NCBI GenBank assembly: GCA_003490025.1
Contig: DNJC01000019.1
Location: 1 to 12,366 of the forward strand
Direction: 5' to 3'
Origin: Geobacter sp.
GTDB taxonomy: Bacteria > Desulfobacterota > Desulfuromonadia > Geobacterales > Geobacteraceae
Length of the DNA stretch: 12,366 nt
The translations under genes and the position numbers were made by a program. Each line of letters begins with the position of its first letter. Within the stretch, counting starts at the first letter, position 1. Shown here piece after piece: positions 1 through 6,186 of the stretch. Under the pieces are notes generated by a model. That model ran no database searches and had not been told where the DNA came from. It saw only the letters and a list, made by a program, of their open reading frames with translations.

Positions 1-7
1 TTGAATT

Positions 8-1170
8 TCAACAACCTGCTAGAGTGACATTGCCCAAAATGCCGGTCAGTATGTTGTTGAAGTCGTGGGCGATGCCACCAGCGAGCACCCCCAGGCTCTC
101 AAGCTTCTGGGAGTGGAAGAGCAGTTCATCAAGCCTTAGGCGTTCCTCGGTAAATTTGATCTGAGCCTCCGCTTCAGCGACCCGCCTCAGAGCGTGAAAC
201 ATCATCTCTGCTGTCTCTTTTACCTTTTGACGAGCCAATCCTGCTGCATTTTCCACCATTCGCCGCGCAGCATCGGCTGCCTTTTTTACCGCCTCAGTTG
301 CTTCATTCTCCCCGGGGAGCGCCGCCTCTGCGGCTTCTTCAACTTTCAGATGCGCCACCTCAGCGGCATCTTCTACCGTTTGAAACGCCACCTCGGCCGC
401 CTCTTTCACTGTTTGAAACGCAAGCTCCGCGGCCTCTTCCACCTTAAGAAATGCTACTTCGGCGGCATCTTTCTCTCCAAGAAGGGCAACCTCTGTGGCC
501 TCTTCCACCTTTCGACGCGCCACATCGGCAACCACTTCCACTTTTCGACGCGCCACACCGGCCACTGCTTCCAATTTTCGGAAAGCCATATCGGCGGCCT
601 CCTCCACCTTTAGAAGTGCGACCTCGGCCCGCTTACGCTCGGTGATGTCAATCAATGCGATTCGGCACTCCTGTCCCGACGCTGCGGCTATTGCCTCGAT
701 CTGCACGAAGATCTGGGAATCCCCTTTCAGGAGGGGGACCTCGTACTTCTCTTTGGAAGAACTGGTAAAGATTTTATCGACGAAGGCTGCGAAGGCGGGA
801 CGATCCGAATCGTTGATGAAATCCGTCAGGCACCGGCCGTTCAGCCGGGAGCGCTCAACCCCGAGGAGACCGGAACCGGCGAGATTGATATTGCTGATGA
901 GGTGAGGCCTAAGTGATCGAGGGTAAAGTAACAGACTGGGGCAAAATCATAGAGTTCGGTGTACTTATCCAGCAGCATCTCTACATCATCTCTGGCCTTG
1001 CAGATCTCGGCATTCTGCATTTCCAGTTCGATCTTGTGGACTTCGAGTTCATGGAAAAGTCGCAGAGTCTCAACCACCGACTGAGGCTCTTTCACTGTGC
1101 TATCCTCGAGCCGTTTTTCCGCTAAACGGCGTAACTCGGCACGCTCAATTTGAAGAACCTTACCCATCAT
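8..1170 (-). pseudogene. PAS sensor histidine kinase, frameshifted and truncated
   Basis: This is a broken sensor histidine kinase read on the minus strand. It starts at the first of two ATGs (1170), with GAGG 7 bases upstream. The first 109-codon frame holds a coiled coil (HELEVHKIELEMQN) and the start of a PAS domain (YDFAPVCYFTLDHLG). Near 898-915 the PAS sequence passes to another frame, where it continues well (HLISNINLAGSGLLGVERSR) through to ALIDITERKRAE. A long 11-residue-repeat helix follows. Then comes the dimerisation and phospho-acceptor segment with the H-box GGIAHDFNNIL; its His is residue 214 counted from the GTG at 706. The frame stops at 8-10, only about 18 codons after the H-box, so the ATP-binding HATPase domain is missing. 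The family normally senses through PAS and phosphorylates a response regulator; this copy should be inactive. No transmembrane segment is seen. Domain calls are confident; the exact frameshift base is not. Confidence 0.85.
170..619 (-). repeat. Tandem 33-bp coding repeats (hendecad helix)
   Basis: Within the kinase pseudogene, residues 30-179 (counted from the GTG at 706) form about thirteen 11-residue units of the type AFLKVEEAAEL, ARRKVEEATEV, AFQTVEDAAEV. One 7-residue unit (VKKAADA) interrupts them after the tenth. Units five and ten share a Gly-containing variant (ALLGEKDAAEV, ALPGENEATEA). The pattern of Ala and small or hydrophobic positions separated by Lys/Glu/Arg fits a right-handed hendecad coiled coil between PAS and the H-box. 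At the DNA level it is a 33-base tandem repeat with much divergence. The plus-strand open frames across it are shadows. Confidence 0.85.
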
Positions 1171-1260
1171 GATGTGACCTCAGCCTCATTTAACCTGGAT
1201 TTGTGTTCATGCCACCAATTCGCTTTCGTTTCACGTTTGTTTATTGCTGCCGAAAGGCAC

Positions 1261-1296
1261 AAGAGACAGGCTGATTATCAAACCAGCCTGTCTCTT
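1261..1296 (-). terminator. Perfect 13-bp hairpin after the ice-binding gene
   Basis: Arms AAGAGACAGGCTG (1261-1273) and CAGCCTGTCTCTT (1284-1296) pair perfectly around a 10-base loop. The hairpin lies 32 bases past the stop codon of the minus-strand ice-binding gene and before the kinase start, where a terminator is expected. The T-run is poor on the minus side (TCTCTTGTGCCTTT) and modest on the plus side (TCTTCTTTCC), so it may be a weak or bidirectional terminator. Confidence 0.6.
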
Positions 1297-1328
1297 CTTT
1301 CCTGTTCTCACGATTAACAAAGTTTGTC

Positions 1329-2951
1329 TTACGGGGCTGTAATGGCAGTTGCGTTAAGGGTTACCGCGGACTGTGCCAACGCCCTGCCGTTCATCTTTGC
1401 GCCGGTATTCAGTGAAATCAGGGTCTGGCTCAATATAATCCCCTTGAAGTCCGCTGCCGTTCCAAGCGTTGCCTGGCCGGAAACCTGCCAGAACACGTTC
1501 TTGGCCTGCGCGCCGCCGATCAGGGTAACCATGGCGCCGTTGTTCACCGTGAGATTTCCCGCTATCTGGAAGATGAAAACGTCATCCGGCCCCCCCGACA
1601 GAGTAACTCCGGCACTGGTTATCAGTACTCCGGTGCCCCACTTGTAGAGGCCGGGAACCAGAGTCTGCCCGCTGATATCACCTGCGCCCAGTTCGGTAAA
1701 ATCAGGCGTAGTTCTTCCTGCGGCGTCGGTGAAGGCGGTTTCCATGTCGCCTATAGCCGTAGTCATAACAGCAGGGGTAGGAGTTGCGTAGTCGGCTGCG
1801 TACAGTTTCCCGATCACGTAGGACGACGTTGCAAAGGTATTGGTTGAATCCGCGATCAGTGAGAACCCCGTCAGGTATGTCGCCGCGACAGGACTAGCTC
1901 CAACATCTCCCACAATGGCGGTGGTTCCGGTCGTTGAGACACCTGTCTTTGCCAGGACCACGAAATTCCCCGCTGTTCCCAGGTTTACCGGCGCGAGACA
2001 GGCCGCCGTACCCGTGGTAAAACTCCAGACTTGTTTCTCCATCGCGTTGCCGGCGAGGTCATTGGCTGCAGCGGTGATCGTGGCGGTGTAGGTGGTGTTT
2101 GCTGCAAGATCGGTGGCCGGCGTAAAGACAGCGGTCAGGCCGTGGTAATTCACTGTACCTGCAACGGCTAGCGTCCTTTGCGGCAACAGTTGGCGCAGGG
2201 TAAATGTGGCCGTGCTGACCGTCAAGGGGTCCATAGCCTCACTGAAGGTCGCGGTGACGGCCTTGCCGAGACAGACCTCTGTTGCATGAGAAACAGGGTT
2301 CACCGTAGCCACAGTGGGTGGCGTGCTGTCTTGAAGCATGCCTGTGGTGAAACTCCAGACATAGTCGATGGCCGCTGCATTGCCGGCCAGATCCTTGGCC
2401 CCGGTGGTGATCGTGGCGGTATAGACTATGTTGGATAGTAAGTCGTCTGACGGTGTAAAGACCGCAGTTACGCCAGAGTAGCTCGTCACACCCGGAACAG
2501 GCGTGGCCCCTTGCTTCAAGGTGAATGTCGTCGCAGTGATGGTTGCGGGATCCATCGTCTCACTGAAGGTTGCGCTGAGTTTGCTGCCGATCGGCACACT
2601 CGCGACAGCATTGGCAGGGGTTGTGCCAGTCACTACAGGTTTCATTGTGTCCAGGGCCGAGCCAGTGGTAAAGCTCCAGGCGTAGTTACCTGCCAGAGCA
2701 TTGCCGGCCAGGCTTCTGGCCCCGGTGCTGATCGTGGCGCTGTAGACAGTACCGGACAGCAGGGTGTTGGCCGGGGCAAAGATCGCAGTTACCCCGGAGT
2801 AGCTCACCGTGCCTGGAATAACAGCGACCCCTTGCTTTAAGGTGAATGTTGCCGGGTTAAGGGTTGCGGGGTCCATCGCCTCACAGAAAGTTACTGAGAG
2901 TTTGTTGCTGACCGGCACAGCTACGGCGGCATTGGCAGGGACTGTGGAACT
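1329..2951 (-). pseudogene. Ice-binding (DUF3494) protein with Ig-like repeats, 5'-truncated
   Basis: The open frame encodes three SbsA-type bacterial Ig-like domains and then an ice-binding-like domain. Counted from the GTG at 2918, Ig-like units are about residues 1-86, 93-193 and 199-303. Each has the pattern KLSVTF-EAMDPAT-TFTLKQG, a 'VTAVFTP' strand, TATI-T-A-DLAGN and WSFTTG. The DUF3494 domain spans about 312-528, starting VNLGTAGNFVVLAKTG and including GGPDDVFIFQ, VFWQVSGQATLG and a C-terminal AQSAVTLNATAI. Such proteins are normally secreted or surface-bound and bind ice or act as adhesins. No signal peptide or lipobox is present: the first Ig unit already begins mid-domain (STVPANAAVAVPVSNK), and upstream the frame runs straight into the repeat element at 2959. 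The GTG at 2918 is therefore an artefact, not a start. Family assignment is firm; loss of function through missing export is inferred. Confidence 0.85.
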
Positions 2952-2958
2952 CAGGGGA

Positions 2959-3185
2959 CGAGGGGACGTTGTCGACTTTGTTGACTTATGCCTCCCTTGG
3001 AAGCATGGGTTGTTGTGAAGTCCCGTGCGGTCTGATGAAGCAGTAGTGACTGCAACAATCTAACGCATCGACGTGATTTCTTCCATAGAAGCGAATGCGG
3101 TGTTTTTGACTTCATTGATGAAATAAGTCAACAAAGTCAGCAACGTCCCCTCGCCTCTCAAGTCAGCAACGTCCCCTCGCCTCTC
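2959..3185. mobile_element. MITE/REP-like element with 30-bp inverted repeats
   Basis: The segment 2959-2988 is repeated in inverted orientation at 3124-3153, with 28 of 30 bases matching (cores AAGTCAACAAAGTC and CAACGTCCCCTCG). The right arm overlaps a perfect 26-base tandem duplication, 3134-3159 and 3160-3185. The arms enclose about 135 bases with no convincing gene. The element sits exactly where the ice-binding gene loses its 5' end. There is no transposase, so it would be non-autonomous. I associate GGGGACGTTG-TTGACTT-type repeats with REP/RAYT-linked sequences in Geobacter, but that link is from memory and untested. Confidence 0.65.
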
Positions 3186-3582
3186 TTTTTTTGTCCTGCG
3201 CTTATCTTTGCTTCTTTTCGACCTGTTTCACCACCCCCGGCTAACACCAGCGTACGTATGTATCCACAGATTTGATTTGCTTAATATAAGCGGTAAGCTT
3301 TTGCGACGCCGCGCGACCTGGGCCACACCTTTGCGGGAGATCATTGCGGCATTGGGGACGGCGAGCGCCAGGAAGGAGGGCAGGACTGCGGCGGTTCCTC
3401 CAGAGGGGGGGCATCCCGGGGACAGGGAACGTTTCCCCCGCTTTTACGAAAATTAACCTGTCGGTACAGGATATGCTGGTTTTTTGAGAGATTTGGGCCA
3501 GAACCATCTCGATAGGACACTAACAGTCATTGAAAGAACCTCGGCGTCGGGACTGGCCGAGATGAGCAGGGAGAAACGAAAA
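3186..3582. other. Non-coding stretch with decayed sequence
   Basis: I find no supportable gene in this stretch. It begins with a T-run plus GTCCTGCG that also occurs after the terminator near 5861. It contains GC-rich, repeat-like sequence, including GGGGACAGGGAACG and GGGAACGTTTCCC around 3418-3436. A small hairpin CCTGT-CGGT-ACAGG lies at 3457-3470, upstream of the glycosyltransferase. One minus-strand frame (about 3270-3390) reads through a short hydrophobic, signal-peptide-like segment (AAVLPSFLALAVPNAA). It lacks a clear start and an attached domain, so I do not call it. No clear promoter for the downstream gene was seen. Confidence 0.5.
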
Positions 3583-4518
3583 ATGAAAAGGACTTTTAGC
3601 GTCATCATCGCTACCTGCAACCGTCAGGAACTCGTCTTCCAAGCAATTGATTCTGTCCTCGAACAAACCTTCAAAGATTATGAAATCATCGTCGTTGATG
3701 ACGGTTCATCTGCCGAAATCAAAGACAAAATAAAGACAAACTACGGAAAGGCCATCCGATTGGTCGAATCCAACATGCAGGGCTCGGCACGAGCATATCA
3801 GCATGGTGTCTCTGTTGCGACTGGGCGCTATGTGGCGTTTCTGGATGACGATGATCTGTATCTGCCTTGGACACTGGCCACGTACCACAGGATTATCCAA
3901 GACCTGAGTTCCCCCCCGGTTGTCCTCGGCTCACTAAGCTATAAGTGGGATGACAATCGTGATATCTCGACCTCTCACAGCCCGGGAGAAATCCACGTAC
4001 GAAAATTCAAAGATTTTCTTGCTAAGGACGTCACCACGGGCACCATGTCGCAAAGCAGGATTGTCATGCAGAAGGCCGTCTTCGATGACCTGCATAGAGA
4101 AAAACAGGAGGAGCCTTTCATACTCAACGACTATCATTTGGTACTTCTGGCGGGAGTGTGCGGCCCTTGCGTCATAGTGAAGTCGCCCACCACTGCTCTC
4201 TACCGACAACATCCGACTCAAGCGACAAAGAACGTGGAAAAAATGTCCAGAGGTATCCTCCAACTTGTCGAGTACCTGCGCGGATCTGCCTCCCGCTCCC
4301 GGCGTCTTGACCGTTACGCCTACTTAGGGGGGCCTGTTAAGGAGTGGTTTCGTAAGGCCGTTGACGCGCAGCATCCGGAACTGGCAATCAAGCTGCTTGT
4401 GAACGGCTGGCCTATGATGGCAGCTGCAACTGCCAGGAAGCTTCTCGTACAGTTTCGACGGCCCACAAATCTGCAGATCCTTTCGATGGAGAAGCGGCAC
4501 AGTAAAGTTGATTTATAA
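3583..4518 (+). CDS. Family 2 glycosyltransferase (GT-A fold)
   Basis: The predicted 311-residue cytoplasmic enzyme should transfer a sugar from a nucleotide-sugar donor to an unknown acceptor, such as a polysaccharide or glycolipid. It opens with the GT2 signature SVIIATCNRQELVFQAIDSV and has the nucleotide-binding VVDDGSS (Asp39-Asp40). The metal-binding DXD region is FLDDDDLYLPW (Asp88-91). Near residues 207-214 there is YRQHPTQAT, resembling the C-terminal R-x-H motif of the family. No clear transmembrane helix is present, although residues 268-290 are moderately hydrophobic. The ATG at 3583 is chosen because AGGGAG lies 9 bases upstream and the protein then begins directly at the first beta strand. 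An ATG at 3562 or a TTG at 3484 would only add an unconserved-looking tail. It lies 65 bases before the DUF362 gene on the same strand, so the two are probably cotranscribed. Substrate unknown. Confidence 0.9.
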   Translation: MKRTFSVIIATCNRQELVFQAIDSVLEQTFKDYEIIVVDDGSSAEIKDKIKTNYGKAIRLVESNMQGSARAYQHGVSVATGRYVAFLDDDDLYLPWTLATYHRIIQDLSSPPVVLGSLSYKWDDNRDISTSHSPGEIHVRKFKDFLAKDVTTGTMSQSRIVMQKAVFDDLHREKQEEPFILNDYHLVLLAGVCGPCVIVKSPTTALYRQHPTQATKNVEKMSRGILQLVEYLRGSASRSRRLDRYAYLGGPVKEWFRKAVDAQHPELAIKLLVNGWPMMAAATARKLLVQFRRPTNLQILSMEKRHSKVDL

Positions 4519-4583
4519 ATCTTCCACCTGACAAACTTTCCTCCTGTCCCTTGTCAGCCATCGGCATTTGAAACGGAGGGTAT

Positions 4584-5711
4584 ATGAGTGTCGTTTATTT
4601 GAAAAAGACAACGAAGCCGGAGGAGATTTTTAGCCTATTGGAAGAAATGAATCCAGATCTCCCCAGTGACCACGTCTTTATAAAACCTAACATCGTCGCA
4701 CCGTTTGACCGAACTAGCGGAATTGTCACAGATCCAGAAGTCGTGCGAGGTCTCATCGAGTATCTCAGGAGCCGCGGCATTCGAAATATAACGATCGGAG
4801 AACTTCCGGGGCTGGGCGTGGATACCGAACATGCCTTTGAAGTCAGCGGGTTCAGGAAACTGGCTGACGAAGCGAAAGTAAATCTCGTGGACCTGAACAA
4901 GCAAGAAGTTATTGATGTCCCCTGGGCATGGGGGATCATAAAAATACCACGGATTGCCAGGGAATCTTATTATGTGAATGTTGCCAAGCTCAAGACCCAT
5001 ATGAACACGACAGTGTCACTAGGTCTTAAAAATCAGAAGGGCCTGCTGTCTTCGAGTACCAAAAAGCTTATGCACAATGAGGGGCTCCATAATCCCCTTA
5101 TAGAACTTGCCAAGGTTGAGCGGCCTAATCTCACTGTTATTGACGGCATCATTGGTCTGGAGGGGGATGGGCCTTGTTCCTCCGGTCAGAGGATAAAGTC
5201 CGATGTTCTTATTGCCAGCAGTGACATTCTGGCAGCTGACGTTACCGGTTGCAGGGTGATGGGTATTGATCCTCTTCATGTTCAGCACATCAGGCTCGCG
5301 AGCGAGGCTGGAATTGGCGACATTCATCCTGAGGTCCGTGGCGAACTGCTTGAGAATGTAAGCATAAGGTTCAAGAGAGCAAACGAGAGGCACAGGAAAA
5401 TTTTCAGGTTTACCCAGTGGAGGAACCCGAGAGCCTGTAGTATGTGTGGGTCCGAACTATCGGCGGCGATAAAAAGGATTGCCAAGACGCCACGGTTGGC
5501 CATCACTATCGGTCCGAAATTTGCCTATCGTTTCTTGTTTGCCGGCATAGACGTTGTTTCGGGGCGTGAGGCGACTGTTCCTGGGAGTCATAGCGGCATA
5601 CTCTGTTTAGGGAATTGCACTAAAGAACTGGCAGAAAATAATGGTTATGTATGGGTAACGGGCTGCCCTCCAAAGATGCAGGACATTATAGATGGATTCC
5701 GTCGTCTTTGA
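4584..5711 (+). CDS. DUF362 domain protein with Cys-rich C-terminus
   Basis: This 375-residue protein belongs to the DUF362 family, which has no settled biochemical function. Family hallmarks are IKPNIVAPFDRTSGIVTDPE (about 33-52), a following EYLRSRG helix, AKLKTHMNTTVSLGLKNQKG (134-153) and the VIDGIIGLEGDGP segment (185-197). Another is the SSDILAADVTGCRVMGIDP stretch (212-230). The C-terminal third has CSMC (Cys285, Cys288), CLGNC (Cys341, Cys345) and Cys361. These could hold a metal or Fe-S centre, but they do not form a classical 4Fe-4S ferredoxin CxxCxxCxxxC motif. No signal peptide or membrane segment is seen, so it is probably cytoplasmic. Start support: GGAGGG lies just upstream of the ATG. 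It follows the glycosyltransferase on the same strand, but the functional link is unknown. Its base composition is clearly AT-richer than the core genes to the right. Confidence 0.9.
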   Translation: MSVVYLKKTTKPEEIFSLLEEMNPDLPSDHVFIKPNIVAPFDRTSGIVTDPEVVRGLIEYLRSRGIRNITIGELPGLGVDTEHAFEVSGFRKLADEAKVNLVDLNKQEVIDVPWAWGIIKIPRIARESYYVNVAKLKTHMNTTVSLGLKNQKGLLSSSTKKLMHNEGLHNPLIELAKVERPNLTVIDGIIGLEGDGPCSSGQRIKSDVLIASSDILAADVTGCRVMGIDPLHVQHIRLASEAGIGDIHPEVRGELLENVSIRFKRANERHRKIFRFTQWRNPRACSMCGSELSAAIKRIAKTPRLAITIGPKFAYRFLFAGIDVVSGREATVPGSHSGILCLGNCTKELAENNGYVWVTGCPPKMQDIIDGFRRL

Positions 5712-5736
5712 GGTCTCTCAACCTCGCCATGTGATA

Positions 5737-5767
5737 CGACGCAGATTGGCGCAGAAAGGACGCAAAA
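5737..5767. repeat. Degenerate CGCAGA/CGCAAA-type intergenic repeat
   Basis: The stretch ACGACGCAGATTGGCGCAG followed by AAAGGACGCAAAA resembles the GCAAAGACGCNAAGACGCAAAGG repeat seen better preserved at 11613-11640. I know this as a common degenerate intergenic sequence in Geobacter-type genomes. Significance unknown. Confidence 0.4.
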
Positions 5768-5789
5768 TACAGTAGAGGAATGCAACTAA

Positions 5790-5823
5790 CGTGTCGGCGG
5801 TTCGATGCCGTCTCTGGTCACCA
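5790..5823 (+). other. tRNA 3' fragment (tRNA-Phe-like), probable attachment site
   Basis: The sequence has a full T-arm (stem GGCGG 5796-5800, loop TTCGATG, stem CCGTC 5808-5812). A 7-base acceptor 3' strand TCTGGTC, discriminator A and encoded CCA (5821-5823) follow. The preceding GTGTC matches the variable loop typical of bacterial tRNA-Phe. The matching 5' acceptor strand (GACCAGA), D-arm and anticodon arm are absent upstream, so this is a fragment and not a gene. A strong terminator follows 10 bases later, as after a real tRNA. Such 3' remnants mark the edge of integrase-inserted islands; the tRNA identity is an inference from resemblance. Confidence 0.65.
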
Positions 5824-5833
5824 TAAAAAAATT

Positions 5834-5868
5834 AAGGGATCAGCTAGCAATGGCTGATCCCTTTTTTT
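5834..5868 (+). terminator. Rho-independent terminator
   Basis: Perfect 11-bp stem AAGGGATCAGC (5834-5844) and GCTGATCCCTT (5853-5863), loop TAGCAATG, with seven consecutive T (5862-5868). It lies 10 bases after the CCA of the tRNA fragment. It may be the original terminator of that tRNA gene, and it also ends transcription from the DUF362 gene. Confidence 0.92.
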
Positions 5869-5966
5869 GTCCTGCGGCACTCATGCAACCTCGATTCATT
5901 TCCTGGTGAAAAAAGCGCCAGTTGAGTTCACCTCAGAGGTAGGGTAATGCGTACGTAGTGGAGGCA

Positions 5967-6076
5967 TCCTATGCAATCACAGTTTTCATCGGGCATAGGA
6001 AAGCCTTGACCCTTTTGTGTGTAGCAAAATGCGCTACGCAGAGAGGATCAAGGCTTTAAGCTGTTGAATTAACAGC
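5967..6076 (-). terminator. Cluster of hairpins downstream of tRNA-Gln
   Basis: Three adjacent inverted repeats fill this gap. TCCTATGC (5967-5974) pairs with GCATAGGA (5993-6000). AAAGCCTTGA (6000-6009) pairs with TCAAGGCTTT (6048-6057), enclosing GTAGC/GCTAC (6021-6025 with 6033-6037). GCTGTT (6060-6065) pairs with AACAGC (6071-6076). They lie immediately 3' of tRNA-Gln on the minus strand, so termination and 3'-end processing of the ispE-tRNA transcript is the simplest role. No long T-run is present, so the terminator call is moderate. The rest of 5877-5966 holds nothing I recognise. Confidence 0.5.
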
Positions 6077-6088
6077 AGTATTTGGTAT

Positions 6089-6163
6089 TGGCTGGGGCGC
6101 CAGGGATCGAACCTGGGAATGACGGGATCAAAACCCGTTGCCTTACCGCTTGGCGACGCCCCA
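6089..6163 (-). tRNA. tRNA-Gln (anticodon TTG)
   Basis: The minus strand folds as a complete tRNA. Acceptor TGGGGCG pairs with CGCCCCA, the discriminator is G and CCA is encoded. The D-arm has AAGCGGTAAGG. The anticodon stem is ACGGG/CCCGT with loop TTTTGAT (anticodon TTG, Gln). The T-arm is CCAGG-TTCGATC-CCTGG. It starts 23 bases after the ispE stop codon on the same strand, so it is probably processed from the truD-ispE transcript or made with it. Confidence 0.97.
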
Positions 6164-6186
6164 ATATTCTATTTTCTTATCTTCTG

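Noticed and set aside
170..619. CRISPR-like regular repeats of about 33 bases
   Set aside because: The repeats are contiguous without spacers, keep an open frame and encode an 11-residue helix pattern within a kinase. They are coding repeats.
2951..3115. 54-residue minus-strand frame inside the repeat element
   Set aside because: There is no convincing ribosome binding site, it is rich in Arg/Ser/Gln, and its end is made by the repeat arm. It is probably a chance frame that would recur wherever the element does.
3241..3507. 88-codon minus-strand frame upstream of the glycosyltransferase
   Set aside because: There is no domain or start support and it lies in repeat-like GC-rich sequence. A short signal-peptide-like stretch in another frame was also too weak to call.
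3484..3582. Longer N-terminus of the glycosyltransferase from TTG 3484 or ATG 3562
   Set aside because: The ATG at 3583 has AGGGAG at good spacing and begins at the first conserved strand. The extension has no family-like sequence.
5737..5823. Complete divergent tRNA
   Set aside because: Only the T-arm and acceptor 3' strand can be formed. No 5' acceptor strand, D-arm or anticodon arm pairs, and the upstream bases match a degenerate intergenic repeat.
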